DNA of 64,000 bases from Prauserella flavalba (GCF_003202235.1 NZ_MASU01000009.1:312501-376500), one strand, 5' to 3'. Shown: positions 36,077-47,753, numbered from the stretch's first letter. Program-made: numbers and translations. Notes: generated from the sequence alone by a model not told the origin.

Positions 36077-36960
36077 GCGCCCCCTCTGTTCTCTACGACG
36101 CGCCGGGCCCCAAGGCGAAGGCCCGCAACGTCGGCTACACGATCGCCTTCCTCGCGGTACTGGCCGCGGTGCTCTGGTGGGTGCTGGCCACGATGGGCGA
36201 GAAGGGCCAGCTCGACTGGGACAAGTGGAGCCCGTTCTTCACCGACGCCAGGGTCTGGACCACGTTCATCCTGCCCGGCCTGCAGAACACGCTGATCGCG
36301 GCGGCGCTGTCGATCGTCATCGCCCTGCCGATCGGCGCGCTGTTCGGAATCCTGCGGCTCTCGGACCACGTCTTCGTCCGCTGGCCCGCGGCGACGATCG
36401 TCGAGTTCTTCCGCGCCGTGCCGGTGCTGATCCTGATGTTCTTCGCCAACGAGTTCTATTTCAACTTCACCGACGTCGACTCCGAGCAGCGGCCGCTCTA
36501 CGCGGTGGTGACCGGCCTGGTGCTGTACAACGGCTCGGTGCTCGCCGAGGTGGTCCGCGCCGGCATCCTGTCGCTGCCGAGGGGCCAGACAGAGGCGGCG
36601 CAGGCGCTCGGGCTGCGCAAGACGCAGACGATGACCAACGTCCTGCTGCCGCAGGCCGTCACGGCGATGCTGCCCGCCATCGTCAGCCAGATCGTGGTCA
36701 TCGTGAAGGACACCGCGCTCGGTGGCGCGGCGCTCGGCTTCGCGGAACTGCTCAGCCGCACACGCCCGATCTCCAACAACTACGGCGCCAACACCATCGC
36801 GACGCTCGTCATCGTCGCCGTGGTCTACATCGTCGTGAACTTCATCATCACCTCGATCGCGAGCTGGCTGGAGCAGTGGTCGAGGCAGCGCAAGAAGGGC
36901 GCGGGTGCCGTGGTGCCGGTCACCGCGGTCGACGACCAGGCCACCGGCCCGGCCGTCTAG
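36073..36960 (+). CDS. gluD: Glutamate-type ABC transporter permease 2
   Basis: A 295-residue permease with a longer N-terminus. The coupling loop is EAAQALGLRKTQTMTNVLLPQAV, and the cytosolic tail is Arg/Lys-rich. The ATG overlaps the gluC TGA (ATGA), indicating coupled translation of the permease pair. Hairpin copy D follows at 36971. Confidence 0.93.
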   Translation: MSAPSVLYDAPGPKAKARNVGYTIAFLAVLAAVLWWVLATMGEKGQLDWDKWSPFFTDARVWTTFILPGLQNTLIAAALSIVIALPIGALFGILRLSDHVFVRWPAATIVEFFRAVPVLILMFFANEFYFNFTDVDSEQRPLYAVVTGLVLYNGSVLAEVVRAGILSLPRGQTEAAQALGLRKTQTMTNVLLPQAVTAMLPAIVSQIVVIVKDTALGGAALGFAELLSRTRPISNNYGANTIATLVIVAVVYIVVNFIITSIASWLEQWSRQRKKGAGAVVPVTAVDDQATGPAV

Positions 36961-36970
36961 CACCTCTCCG

Positions 36971-37014
36971 CGACGAAGGCCACCTTCCCCGGGCGGGGAA
37001 GGTGGCCTTCGTCG
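36971..37014. repeat. Dispersed AAGGCCACC hairpin, copy D
   Basis: 20-base perfect arms (36971-36990 and 36995-37014) around GGGC. It lies between the convergent gluD and sdhB genes, 8 bases from the sdhB stop. A bidirectional terminator is likely. This copy lacks the GCGTT/AACGC core. Confidence 0.85.
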
Positions 37015-37022
37015 TGTCGGGC

Positions 37023-37778
37023 TCAGTTGTCGCCGCGGCGGAAGAGCTTGTTGCCGAGCCAGACGATCGGGTCGTAGCGGCGGTCGGCGACGCGCTCCTT
37101 CATCGGGATCAGGGCGTTGTCGGTGATGTGGATGTTCTCCGGGCACACCTCGGTGCAGCACTTGGTGATGTTGCAAAAGCCGAGCCCGTGGTCGGTCTGT
37201 GCCTCGTTGCGCCGGTCGGCCACGTCCAGCGGGTGCATCTCCAGCTCGGCGATGCGCATGAGGAACCTCGGCCCGGAGAACGCGGGCTTGTTCTCCTCGT
37301 GGTCACGCACGACGTGACAGGTGTTCTGGCACAGGAAGCACTCGATGCACTTGCGGAACTCCTGCGAGCGCTCCACGTCCACCTGCTGCATCCGGTACTC
37401 GCCCGGCGCCAGCCCCGCGGGTGGCGTGAACGACGGAACCTCGCGTGCCTTGGTGTAGTTGTACGACACGTCGGTGACCAGGTCCCGGATCACGGGGAAC
37501 GTGCGCATCGGCGTCACGGTGATCACCTCGTCCTCGGCGAACACCGACATCCGCGTCATGCACAACAGCCGAGGCCTGCCGTTGACCTCCGCCGAGCACG
37601 AGCCGCACTTGCCCGCCTTGCAGTTCCACCGCACGGCGAGATCGGGCGCCTGCGTGGCCTGGAGCCGGTGGATGAGGTCGAGCACCACCTCGCCCTCGTT
37701 GGCCTCCACGGTGAAGTCCTGCAGCGCGCCGGAGCCGTTGTCGCCGCGCCAGACCCGGAGTTTCGCTTCGTAGCCCAT
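37023..37778 (-). CDS. sdhB: Succinate dehydrogenase iron-sulfur subunit (Sdh1-type)
   Basis: A 251-residue iron-sulfur subunit. The [2Fe-2S] ligands are Cys53, Cys58, Cys61 and Cys73. Further cysteine motifs (CIECFLCQNTC and CNITKCCTEVCP) bind the [4Fe-4S] and [3Fe-4S] clusters. It passes electrons from SdhA to the membrane quinone. The start overlaps the sdhA stop by one base (TGATG). Gene order (small protein, membrane subunit, A, B) matches M. tuberculosis Rv0250c-Rv0247c, i.e. Sdh1. Confidence 0.95.
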   Translation of the reverse strand: MGYEAKLRVWRGDNGSGALQDFTVEANEGEVVLDLIHRLQATQAPDLAVRWNCKAGKCGSCSAEVNGRPRLLCMTRMSVFAEDEVITVTPMRTFPVIRDLVTDVSYNYTKAREVPSFTPPAGLAPGEYRMQQVDVERSQEFRKCIECFLCQNTCHVVRDHEENKPAFSGPRFLMRIAELEMHPLDVADRRNEAQTDHGLGFCNITKCCTEVCPENIHITDNALIPMKERVADRRYDPIVWLGNKLFRRGDN

Positions 37779-39694
37779 CAGGCCGTCCTTTCCGGGTGGT
37801 CGGCGAGCTCGTCCTCGGTGTAGTACTTCTCCAGCTCGGAGAGCTCGAACAGCTCCAGCAGGTCCTGCCGCATCGGCTCCTGCGGTTTCGCCTCGACGGA
37901 GACGTCCGGTGCCAGCGGATCACCGCCCGGCGAGGTGCACACGAGCAGGGTGTTGCGCCACTGCGCGTCCATCTGCGGGTGGTCGTCGCGCGTGTGCCCG
38001 CCCCTGCTCTCGGTGCGCCGCAGCGCCGCCTGCGCCACGCACTCGCTGACCACGAGCATGTTCCGCAGGTCGAGCGCGAGGTGCCAGCCGGGGTTGTACT
38101 GCCGGTGGCCCTCGACGGTCACGCCGCGGATGCGCTGGCGGATCTCGGCGAGCTTGTCGATCGCCTTGGCGATCTCGTCGGCCTTGCGGATGATGCCGAC
38201 CAGGTCGTTCATGCTCTGCTGCAGCTCGGTGTGCAGGGTGTACGGGTTCTCCTCGGCGACGCCGTCGGCCGGCGGATCGAACGGCGCCAGCGCGAGCTTC
38301 GCGGCGGCGGTGACGTCCGCGTCGTCCACCGCGGGCCGCCGGGTCAGCGACTCCACATAGGACGCCGCACCGAGACCGGCCCTGCGGCCGAACACGAGCA
38401 GGTCCGACAGCGAGTTGCCGCCGAGCCGGTTGGAGCCGTGCATGCCGCCGGAGCACTCTCCCGCGGCGAACAGGCCCGGCACGCTGGACGACGCGGTGTC
38501 GGGGTCGACCTCGATCCCGCCCATCACGTAGTGGCAGGTGGGTCCGACCTCCATCGGCTCCTTGGTGATGTCCACATCGGCCAGTTCCTTGAACTGGTGG
38601 TACATCGACGGAAGCCTGCGCTTGATCTCCTCGGCGGGCAGGCGGCTCGCGATGTCGAGGAACACGCCGCCGTGCGGGGAGCCACGGCCCTCCTTGACCT
38701 CCGCGTTGATGGCGCGGGCCACCTCGTCGCGGGGCAGCAGGTCCGGTGTCCTGCGGTTGTTGTCCGCGTCGTCGTACCAGCGGTCGGCCTCGTCCTCGCT
38801 GTCGGCGTACTGGCCCTTGAAGACGTCGGGGATGTAGCGGAACATGAACCGCTCGCCCTGGGAGTTCTTCAGCACGCCGCCGTCACCGCGCACGCCCTCG
38901 GTGACGAGGATGCCCTTGACGCTGGGCGGCCAGACCATCCCGGTGGGGTGGAACTGGACGAACTCCATGTTGATCAGGCTCGCCCCCGCCCGCAGCGCGA
39001 GGGCGTGGCCGTCGCCGGTGTACTCCCACGAGTTCGACGTGACCTTGAAGGACTTGCCGATGCCGCCCGTCGCGAGCACCACGGCCGGTGTCTCGAAGAG
39101 CACGAAACGCCCGGACTCGCGCCAGTAGCCGAACGCGCCGGAGATGCGGCCGTCGTCCTTGAGCAGCTCGGTGATCGTGCACTCGGCGAAGACCTTGACC
39201 CTGGCCTCGTAGTCGCCGAACTCCTTGTAGTCCTCCTGCTGCAGCGACACGATCTTCTGCTGCATGGTGCGGATCAGCTCGAGCCCGGTGCGGTCACCGA
39301 CGTGCGCGAGACGGGGGTAAGTGTGCCCGCCGAAGTTGCGCTGGCTGATCCGGCCGTCCTTGGTGCGGTCGAAGAGCGCGCCGTAGGTCTCCAGCTCCCA
39401 CACGCGGTCGGGCGCTTCCTTCGCGTGCAGCTCGGCCATGCGCCAGTTGTTGAGGAACTTGCCGCCACGCATGGTGTCGCGGAAGTGCACCTGCCAGTTG
39501 TCGTTGGGGTTCGCGTTGCCCATCGACGCCGCGCACCCGCCCTCGGCCATCACGGTGTGCGCCTTGCCGAACAACGACTTGCACACCACCGCGACACTCA
39601 GGCCCCGCTGCCGGGCTTCGATCACCGCGCGCAGGCCCGCGCCGCCGGCACCGATCACCACGACGTCGTAGCTGTGCCGTTCGACCTCGGTCAT
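37778..39694 (-). CDS. sdhA: Succinate dehydrogenase flavoprotein subunit (Sdh1-type)
   Basis: A 638-residue flavoprotein oxidising succinate. FAD-binding motif GAGGAGLRA (residues 15-23); His46 in KAHTVMAEGG is the expected covalent FAD attachment site. Substrate-side motifs include HPTG (VQFHPTGMVWPP) and the conserved GGNSLSDLLVFGRRAG segment. The ATG at 39694 lies 25 bases after the membrane-subunit stop. Confidence 0.96.
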   Translation of the reverse strand: MTEVERHSYDVVVIGAGGAGLRAVIEARQRGLSVAVVCKSLFGKAHTVMAEGGCAASMGNANPNDNWQVHFRDTMRGGKFLNNWRMAELHAKEAPDRVWELETYGALFDRTKDGRISQRNFGGHTYPRLAHVGDRTGLELIRTMQQKIVSLQQEDYKEFGDYEARVKVFAECTITELLKDDGRISGAFGYWRESGRFVLFETPAVVLATGGIGKSFKVTSNSWEYTGDGHALALRAGASLINMEFVQFHPTGMVWPPSVKGILVTEGVRGDGGVLKNSQGERFMFRYIPDVFKGQYADSEDEADRWYDDADNNRRTPDLLPRDEVARAINAEVKEGRGSPHGGVFLDIASRLPAEEIKRRLPSMYHQFKELADVDITKEPMEVGPTCHYVMGGIEVDPDTASSSVPGLFAAGECSGGMHGSNRLGGNSLSDLLVFGRRAGLGAASYVESLTRRPAVDDADVTAAAKLALAPFDPPADGVAEENPYTLHTELQQSMNDLVGIIRKADEIAKAIDKLAEIRQRIRGVTVEGHRQYNPGWHLALDLRNMLVVSECVAQAALRRTESRGGHTRDDHPQMDAQWRNTLLVCTSPGGDPLAPDVSVEAKPQEPMRQDLLELFELSELEKYYTEDELADHPERTA

Positions 39695-39719
39695 GAAATT
39701 GCCACCTCGGAAAACCTGT

Positions 39720-40517
39720 TCAGTTGATGAAACGCAGATCGGAGATCACGTCGGTGGACACGAGCCAGACGTAGAGGTCGGTGAGCACCAGCGTGCCCAG
39801 CGTCAGCCAGGCGAACTGCATGTGCCGCGTGTTGAGCCTGCTGACCTGTGTCCAGATCCAGTAGCGGACCGGGTTCTTCGAGAAGTGCTTGAGCCTGCCG
39901 CCGGTGACGTGTCTGCACGAGTGACACGAGAGCGTGTAGCACCAGAGCAGGACCACGTTGCCGACCAGGATCAGGTTCCCGAGCCCGAAGCCGCCCCTGA
40001 AGGCGACGATGGCGTCGTAGGTGTTGATCAGCGTGATCAGGAACGCGACGTAGAAGAAGTACCGGTGCGCGTTCTGCACGATGAGCGGCAGGCGCGTCTC
40101 GCCGGTGTACTTGGCGTGTGGTTCCGCGACCGCGCACGCGGGCGGCGAGAACCAGATCGAGCGGTAGTAGGCCTTGCGGTAGTAGTAGCAGGTGAGCCGG
40201 AAGCCGAGCAGGAACGGCAGCGACAGGAAGGCGAGCGGGATGAACCCCGGCAGCTCGCCGATCGGCGTGCCGAAGTGGGCCGAGCCCGGCAGGCACGAGT
40301 CGCTCAGGCAGGGCGAGTAGAACGGCGTCAGGTAGTGGTACTCGGCGTCCCAGTAGCCCGTGCGCATGAACGAGCGGATGCCGGCGTAGATGACGAACGT
40401 CGCGAGCCCGAGCGTGGTGAGCAGTGGTGGTACCCACCAGCGGTCGGTGCGCAGGGTTCGGGCGGCGATGCTCGCGCGCGAGCGGACGGGAGTGCGGGTT
40501 TCGGCGGGGCTTGCCAC
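39720..40517 (-). CDS. Succinate dehydrogenase membrane subunit (Rv0249c-like)
   Basis: A 265-residue membrane subunit with about five helices. It carries a CHSCRHVTGGRLKHF segment and several His residues between helices, but no familiar SdhC/SdhD motif; it corresponds to the fused anchor of mycobacterial Sdh1. The start is the GTG at 40517 with GAAGG upstream. It begins 17 bases after the small upstream gene. Quinone reduction occurs through this subunit. Confidence 0.85.
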   Translation of the reverse strand: MASPAETRTPVRSRASIAARTLRTDRWWVPPLLTTLGLATFVIYAGIRSFMRTGYWDAEYHYLTPFYSPCLSDSCLPGSAHFGTPIGELPGFIPLAFLSLPFLLGFRLTCYYYRKAYYRSIWFSPPACAVAEPHAKYTGETRLPLIVQNAHRYFFYVAFLITLINTYDAIVAFRGGFGLGNLILVGNVVLLWCYTLSCHSCRHVTGGRLKHFSKNPVRYWIWTQVSRLNTRHMQFAWLTLGTLVLTDLYVWLVSTDVISDLRFIN

Positions 40518-40534
40518 GTTGCCAGCCGCCGCCT

Positions 40535-40819
40535 TCAGCGCTGGTGGCGCTGGTAGCCGCCGACGCCCTCGTCGTCCGCGCCCTCCCACAGGGCGGGGTC
40601 GTACGGGGTGTCGGGCACCGGCACGACGTCCACGGGCCGGGCCTGTGAGGGCACGGGAGCCATCTGGTCGAGGTCGATGGCGTCGATGTCGAGCCGTTCG
40701 ACGTCGTTGACGAGCCTGCGGACCGCGGGGGCCTCTCCGTAGCGCGCTCGCAGCGCACCGACGCACTGCCTCAGCTGCCCTATGGTCCTGCGGAGCTCGC
40801 TCATCTCTGTGGTGGACAT
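40535..40819 (-). CDS. Small conserved protein at the head of the sdh operon (Rv0250c-like)
   Basis: A 94-residue soluble protein. The N-terminal half is a probable helix (MSELRRTIGQLRQCVGALRARYGE); the C-terminal half is Pro/Asp-rich and probably extended. It is conserved by position at the start of Sdh1 operons in actinobacteria. The ATG is at 40819. A CRP-like site lies 63 bases upstream. Function unknown, perhaps assembly. Confidence 0.75.
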   Translation of the reverse strand: MSTTEMSELRRTIGQLRQCVGALRARYGEAPAVRRLVNDVERLDIDAIDLDQMAPVPSQARPVDVVPVPDTPYDPALWEGADDEGVGGYQRHQR

Positions 40820-40881
40820 CTTCCGTGACCTCCGAATCAGTCCGGTCGGGCTTATGGCCGACTCTGCCTTTCAGCGTTGAG

Positions 40882-40897
40882 TGTGACAAGTAGCACA
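40882..40897. promoter_or_regulatory. CRP/GlxR-like site, sdh side
   Basis: TGTGACAAGTAGCACA, one mismatch from TGTGA-N6-TCACA, 63 bases upstream of the first sdh-operon start codon. Confidence 0.55.
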
Positions 40898-40912
40898 CCG
40901 GTAGTTTCGGGC

Positions 40913-40926
40913 GTGATCGGGGTCAC
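40913..40926. promoter_or_regulatory. CRP/GlxR-like site, edd side
   Basis: GTGATCGGGGTCAC, exact GTGA-N6-TCAC core, in the same divergent promoter region 133 bases upstream of edd. Confidence 0.5.
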
Positions 40927-41058
40927 TAATCGTGATCTTCTTAATCGATTTTGGTTCCTGCTGCGCTCATCTGTATCGTGTCAGTTGCCACGCCAGGCCG
41001 AGACGTCAGCGCCGTCGTCCGCCGCCTCCTATTACCAGTGCAGCGACCGGAGATGCTC

Positions 41059-42935
<1,877 letters not shown>

Positions 42936-42939
<4 letters not shown>

Positions 42940-43562
42940 CGACCGGACGTGAACTGCTCGACCTGTCGCCGGTGCTGCCGGTGGTGGTGCTCGACCGCGC
43001 CGAGGACGCCGTCCCGGTGGCCGAGGCGCTGCTCGCAGGCGGCATCCGGGCGATCGAGCTGACACTGCGCACCCCGGTCGCGCTCGACGCGATCACGCGG
43101 GTGGCGTCGGCCGTGCCGGACATCGTGGTGGGCGCGGGCACGGTCACGCGGCCCGAGCACGCGCGGCAGGCGGCCGACGCGGGCGCCGCGTTCCTCGTGA
43201 CCCCCGGCGCGACCGACTCCGTGCTGGACGGCGCGTTCGCCACCGGGCTGCCGTTCCTGCCCGGCGCGGCCACGGTGTCGGAGGCGATGCGCCTGGCCGA
43301 ACGGGGCCTGGACACCCTCAAGTTCTTCCCCGCCGAGGCCAGCGGCGGCGCGCCCGCGCTGAGCGCGATCGCCGGCCCGCTGCCCGGCCTGCGCTTCTGC
43401 CCCACGGGCGGCATCACTGTCGCGAGCGCGCCGCGCTATCTCGCGCTGCCGAACGTAGGCTGTGTGGGTGGCACGTGGTTGACCCCCAAGGATGCTGTGG
43501 CCGCTCGGGACTACGCGCGGATCGAGGCACTGGCGAAGGAGGCGTCCGCGCTCGAGCGGTGA
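42936..43562 (+). CDS. eda: KDPG (2-keto-3-deoxy-6-phosphogluconate) aldolase
   Basis: A 208-residue class I aldolase splitting KDPG to pyruvate and glyceraldehyde-3-phosphate. The Schiff-base lysine is Lys129 (LKFFPAE); Glu41 (IELTLRT) is the general acid/base. The GTG overlaps the edd TGA (GTGA), so the two pathway enzymes are made together. Length is normal for the family. Confidence 0.95.
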
Positions 43563-43587
43563 GGCTCCGTCAGGAGACGCACTCGCG

Positions 43588-45039
43588 GTGAGCTGGGATT
43601 GGTTCGGCGACCAGGACTACTGGGCCTCGCGCCTGGTGTTCCAGCGGATGCTGGCGGCGATCTACCTGCTGGCGTTCCTCGTGGCGCTCAACCAGTTCCG
43701 GGCATTGCTTGGAGAGCGCGGGCTGCTGCCGGTTCCGCGGTTTCTGAGCAGGACACGGTTGCGCGAGTCGCCGAGCGTGTTCCACGCGCACTACTCGGAC
43801 CGGTTCTTCGTCGCGGTCGCCGGCACGGGCGCGCTCGTGTCGGCGGTGCTCGTGTCCGGACTCGCCGACGGCCTGCCGGTGTGGGCGCACCTGCTGTTGT
43901 GGGCGGTGCCGTGGGTGCTGTACCTGTCGATCGTCAACGTCGGGCAGGTGTGGTACTCGTTCGGCTGGGAGTCGCTGCTGCTCGAGACGGGTTTCCTGGC
44001 GATCTTCCTCGGCCCCGCGCACGTGGAGCCGCCGGTGCTGGTGCTGTGGTTGCTGCTCTGGCTGCTTTTCCGGGTCGAGTTCGGCGCCGGGATGATCAAG
44101 GTGCGCGGTGACCGGTGCTGGCGCGACCTGACGTGTCTGTACTACCACCACGAGACGCAGCCGATGCCCGGGCCGCTCAGCTGGTACTTCCATCACCTGC
44201 CGAGACCACTGCACAAAGTGGAGGTCGCGGCGAACCACGTGGCGCAGCTGGTGGTGCCGTTCGTGTTGTTCGCCCCGCAACCCGCCGCGACGGTCGCCGC
44301 CGGGGTCGTCATCGTCACCCAGGGCTGGCTGGTACTGAGCGGGAACTTCGCGTGGCTCAACGTCATCACGATCACCCTCGCGGTGTCCGCTGTGGACGGT
44401 GGCCTGTTCCCGCTGGCGCCGCCGGAGCCCGGCGAGACGCCGGGCTGGTACCGGGCGGTGGTGCTCGCGCTGACCGCGGCCGTGGTCGTGCTGAGCTACT
44501 GGCCGATCCGGAACCTGCTGGGGCGCGGGCAGATCATGAACTACAGCTTCAACCGCCTGCACCTGGTGAACACCTACGGCGCGTTCGGCACGGTGACCCG
44601 TGACCGGCACGAGGTGATCATCGAGGGCACCGACGAACCGGCCGTGACCCCGGAGACGACGTGGCGCGAGTACGAGCTCAAGGGCAAGCCGGGCGATCCG
44701 CGGCGCCGCCCGCCGCAGATCGCGCCCTACCACCTTCGGCTGGACTGGCAGCTCTGGTTCGTGTCGTTGTCGTCGCGCTACGGCGCCCGGTGGCTGCCCG
44801 AGCTGGCGACGAAGCTGCTGACCGCGGACCCACGCACCCTGAAACTGTTCCGCCGCAACCCCTTCCCCGGCTCGGCGCCCACGTTCGTCCGTGCCCGCCT
44901 GTTCCACTACCGCTACACCACCCGCCGGGAACGCCGTGAGACGGGCGCGTGGTGGGTCCGCGAGCCGGTGGGCATGGTGATCCGCACGTGCCGGCTCGCC
45001 GACGACGGCACGGCCGTGCCCGTGGGGTATCCCGACTAA
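43588..45039 (+). CDS. Lipase maturation factor family membrane protein
   Basis: A 483-residue protein with about eight N-terminal helices (to about residue 300) and a long C-terminal soluble domain ([30 protein letters not shown]..., [12 protein letters not shown]) characteristic of LMF1-type proteins. In animals these help fold secreted lipases; the bacterial role is unclear. The GTG at 43588 has AGGAG upstream. It follows eda by 25 bases. The C-terminus overlaps the Uma2-type gene by 4 bases. Confidence 0.88.
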   Translation: MSWDWFGDQDYWASRLVFQRMLAAIYLLAFLVALNQFRALLGERGLLPVPRFLSRTRLRESPSVFHAHYSDRFFVAVAGTGALVSAVLVSGLADGLPVWAHLLLWAVPWVLYLSIVNVGQVWYSFGWESLLLETGFLAIFLGPAHVEPPVLVLWLLLWLLFRVEFGAGMIKVRGDRCWRDLTCLYYHHETQPMPGPLSWYFHHLPRPLHKVEVAANHVAQLVVPFVLFAPQPAATVAAGVVIVTQGWLVLSGNFAWLNVITITLAVSAVDGGLFPLAPPEPGETPGWYRAVVLALTAAVVVLSYWPIRNLLGRGQIMNYSFNRLHLVNTYGAFGTVTRDRHEVIIEGTDEPAVTPETTWREYELKGKPGDPRRRPPQIAPYHLRLDWQLWFVSLSSRYGARWLPELATKLLTADPRTLKLFRRNPFPGSAPTFVRARLFHYRYTTRRERRETGAWWVREPVGMVIRTCRLADDGTAVPVGYPD

Positions 45040-45458
45040 AGCAGGGCGATGAGGTCGATCCGCACGGGCAACGGCTCGGTGGCGGTGAACGTCCCCGTCA
45101 CGGCACCGTCGTCCTGGTAGCCGATGTCTCCGGCCAGGTGGCAGGCCACGAGCGAGACGGGTTCGGTGATGTCGACGATCCAGTGGTGCGGGATGCCGGC
45201 ATCGGCGTACTCGCCGCGCTTCGCCACAGAGTCGGTGCGCTGAGAACCCGGAGCCACGATCTCGACCACCAGAAGTGCCTCCGACGCCCTGAGCAGGCCG
45301 CGCTCAGCGTGAACTCGCTCGACGGCCGACCGGTGCACCACCACGAGGTCTGGCCGACGTGAGTGGCCTGGTTGGTCGGCGGGCACCAGTTCCAGATCGA
45401 GATCGACGTGCTGGATTGCCTCGACGCTCCCCGGCAACTGCCGGTCGAGCTCCCGCAT
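45036..45458 (-). CDS. Uma2-type PD-(D/E)XK nuclease-like protein, short at the N-terminus
   Basis: A 140-residue protein with the core of the Uma2/DUF820 fold: PDLVVV (Asp), LLVVEIVAPGSQRTDSVAKRGEYADAGIPHHWIVD (Glu and Lys of the ExK-like site). Family members are usually about 180-190 residues, and the leading RYELVDGVL-type segment is absent. The ATG at 45458 has a GAGGAG just upstream, so the short form could be translated. It sits between the LMF gene and recX. Probably a truncated remnant; cellular role of the family is unknown. Confidence 0.65.
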   Translation of the reverse strand: MRELDRQLPGSVEAIQHVDLDLELVPADQPGHSRRPDLVVVHRSAVERVHAERGLLRASEALLVVEIVAPGSQRTDSVAKRGEYADAGIPHHWIVDITEPVSLVACHLAGDIGYQDDGAVTGTFTATEPLPVRIDLIALL

Positions 45459-45494
45459 CGGCTCCTCACGCCCGGGCCGAGTGTCTCACGGAGG

Positions 45495-46064
45495 CTAGTC
45501 CAAGGTGACGTCGTCGAGCATGGTGGACTCGGCGCCCAGGTCGCGGAGCTCCTCGCGGACCACCGTGTAGGACAGGCCCTGCGGGTAACCCTTGCGGGCG
45601 AGCATGCCGAGCAGCCGCCGGGTCGCGGTCTGCTCGTCGACCTCGGTCATGGTGCGCAGCTTCTTGCGCACCAGCTGCCTCGCCCGGTCCTCCTCGGCGT
45701 CGCGGTCGATCTCGCCGGCCGCCTCCGCCGCCACCTCGCTGTCGACGCCCTTGCGCCTCAGCTCGGCCACGAGCGCGCGCTTCGCCAGCCCCTGGTAGGC
45801 GTGGCGGGACCGCACCCACATCTCCGCGAAGGCGGCGTCGTCCACGAGTCCCGCGTGGTCGAGCTTGCCCAGCAGCGTCTCGCTGAGCTCGTCGTCGAAC
45901 CCCTTGCGGCGCAGCGCCTTGCGCAGCTCGTCCTTCGTGCGCGGCCGGGCGGCCAGGAGATCGAAACAGACCTCCTTGGCCTTCTTCCTGGCCTCCTCGG
46001 GGGCCAGCTCGGACACCGGGCGTGCCCGGGGCCGCCGTGCCCCGCCGGAGCTCGGCTCACTCAC
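45495..46064 (-). CDS. recX: Recombination regulator RecX
   Basis: A 189-residue RecX, which binds RecA filaments and limits their activity. It consists of three-helix repeats (LLAARPRTKDELRKALRRKGF, SRHAYQGLAKRALVAELRRKGV, ATRRLLGMLARKGYPQGLSYTVV). The start is the GTG at 46064 (VSEPSSGG); longer in-frame starts give a non-conserved leader. It lies 261 bases downstream of recA on the same strand; in that gap I see no gene. Confidence 0.93.
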   Translation of the reverse strand: MSEPSSGGARRPRARPVSELAPEEARKKAKEVCFDLLAARPRTKDELRKALRRKGFDDELSETLLGKLDHAGLVDDAAFAEMWVRSRHAYQGLAKRALVAELRRKGVDSEVAAEAAGEIDRDAEEDRARQLVRKKLRTMTEVDEQTATRRLLGMLARKGYPQGLSYTVVREELRDLGAESTMLDDVTLD

Positions 46065-46325
46065 CGGCCGTGCCCCCAGAACGTGCCTCAGAAGCGACGA
46101 AGCCGCTTGGGGTGGCCGACAACCGGCACCGCAGCGGGTTCTCAGCCGCCTCCTCGCGGGGACAGCGACGACGTGGTGAATTGGCATTCATGAGGAGAAG
46201 CTCCCGGAGCCGCAGACGCTGTGGCGCGAAGCGCCTCGATGAGGGGCGGTGGTCGGGCTGGCGGGTGGGCGGCTGAGGTTCCGCCACCCGCACCGCCACG
46301 CAAACCCCACTTTGAAACACTCTCC

Positions 46326-47366
46326 CTAGAAGTCGACCGGCGCCGGAGCGGTGTCGTCGGCGTCGAGCTGGGCGCCGATACCGAGCTTCTCCTTGATGCG
46401 CTTCTCGACCTCGTTGGCGATGTCGGGGTTGTCGCGCAGGAACTTCCTGGCGTTCTCCTTGCCCTGGCCGAGCTGATCGCCCTCGTACGTGTACCAGGCA
46501 CCGGACTTGCGCAGGATGCCCTGGTCGACGCCCATGTCGATGAGCGAGCCCTCGCGGGAGACGCCGTGGCCGTAGAGGATGTCGAACTCGGCCTGCTTGA
46601 AGGGCGGCGCCACCTTGTTCTTGACGACCTTCACACGGGTGCGGTTGCCGACGGCCTCACCGCCGTCCTTCAGCGTCTCGATGCGGCGCACGTCGAGGCG
46701 GACCGAGGCGTAGAACTTCAGCGCCTTACCACCGGTGGTGGTTTCGGGCGAGCCGAACATCACGCCGACCTTCTCGCGCAGCTGGTTGATGAAGATCGCC
46801 GTGGTGCCGGAGTTGTGCAGCGCACCGGTGATCTTGCGCAGCGCCTGGCTCATCAGGCGGGCCTGCAGGCCGACGTGGGAGTCACCCATCTCGCCCTCGA
46901 TCTCGGCGCGCGGCACGAGCGCGGCGACCGAGTCGATCACCAGGATGTCGAGCGCGCCGGAGCGGATCAGCATGTCCGCGATCTCCAGCGCCTGCTCACC
47001 GGTGTCCGGCTGGGAGACCAGCAGCGCGTCGGTGTCGACGCCCAGCACCTTGGCGTACTCCGGGTCGAGCGCGTGCTCCGCGTCGATGAACGCGGCGATG
47101 CCACCCGCCTTCTGCGCGTTGGCCACGGCGTGCAGCGCGACGGTGGTCTTACCCGACGACTCAGGGCCGTAGACCTCGACGATGCGGCCGCGCGGCAGGC
47201 CGCCGATGCCCAGCGCGATGTCGAGCGCGATGGCGCCGGTGGGAATGACCTCGATCGGAGGGCGGGTGTCCTCACCGAGCCGCATCACCGACCCCTTGCC
47301 GAACTGCTTGTCGATCTGGGCAAGGGCTAGATCGAGCGCCTTGCCCTTGTCCGGTGCTGCTGGCAT
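46326..47366 (-). CDS. recA: Recombinase RecA
   Basis: A 346-residue RecA with Walker [10 protein letters not shown], Walker [17 protein letters not shown]-binding loops ([25 protein letters not shown] and the [12 protein letters not shown] region) and a short acidic C-terminus. No intein is present. The ATG at 47366 has GAGGTGG upstream. An SOS box lies 126 bases upstream. It activates LexA self-cleavage and drives homologous recombination. Confidence 0.98.
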   Translation of the reverse strand: MPAAPDKGKALDLALAQIDKQFGKGSVMRLGEDTRPPIEVIPTGAIALDIALGIGGLPRGRIVEVYGPESSGKTTVALHAVANAQKAGGIAAFIDAEHALDPEYAKVLGVDTDALLVSQPDTGEQALEIADMLIRSGALDILVIDSVAALVPRAEIEGEMGDSHVGLQARLMSQALRKITGALHNSGTTAIFINQLREKVGVMFGSPETTTGGKALKFYASVRLDVRRIETLKDGGEAVGNRTRVKVVKNKVAPPFKQAEFDILYGHGVSREGSLIDMGVDQGILRKSGAWYTYEGDQLGQGKENARKFLRDNPDIANEVEKRIKEKLGIGAQLDADDTAPAPVDF

Positions 47367-47491
47367 GGAATCCACCTCATTGGCTGTCGCGGTTGTGATC
47401 TGTTGGGCTCGACGTTACGGGCGGGGTCCGACAGTTCCCGGGCTCGGCGGAAATCTGTGGACAGACGACCCCGATGTGAACAACACGATAG

Positions 47492-47507
47492 ACGAACACC
47501 TGTTCGA
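47492..47507. promoter_or_regulatory. SOS box (LexA site) for recA
   Basis: Minus strand TCGAACAGGTGTTCGT, one base from the symmetric consensus, followed downstream by TATCGT as a possible -10. Confidence 0.88.
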
Positions 47508-47558
47508 GGTCGAAGGTGACACACCCATCCCGTAGGATTTCCCGGCTCGTCCGGGCCG

Positions 47559-47753
47559 TCAGCGGCGCTCGGCGGGAATCTCGAACTCGGCGCAAACCTG
47601 CTGCCAGATCTCCTTCGCGGGCACCCCGGCCTCGAGCGCCTCGTCAACCGTGCGCCCGCCGAGGCCGCTGAGCACGTGGTCCTTGGCCAGCGTCTCCGAG
47701 CGCGCCGCGCCGAACTCGTCCGCCATCAGCCGTCGAAAAACCGTGATTCGCAT
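47559..47753 (-). CDS. DUF3046 protein
   Basis: A 64-residue acidic protein (MRITVFRRLMADEFG...) of the DUF3046 family, regularly found just upstream of recA in actinobacteria (M. tuberculosis Rv2738c). The ATG at 47753 is preferred over longer in-frame options because MRITVFRRLM is the conserved N-terminus. The recA SOS box lies between it and recA, so they are separately controlled. Function unknown. Confidence 0.85.
   Translation of the reverse strand: MRITVFRRLMADEFGAARSETLAKDHVLSGLGGRTVDEALEAGVPAKEIWQQVCAEFEIPAERR

Noticed and set aside
46065-46325. Upstream extension of RecX or a small gene between recA and recX
   Set aside because: The extension MPIHHVVAVPARRR is not RecX-like and no frame with a good start and ribosome site was found.
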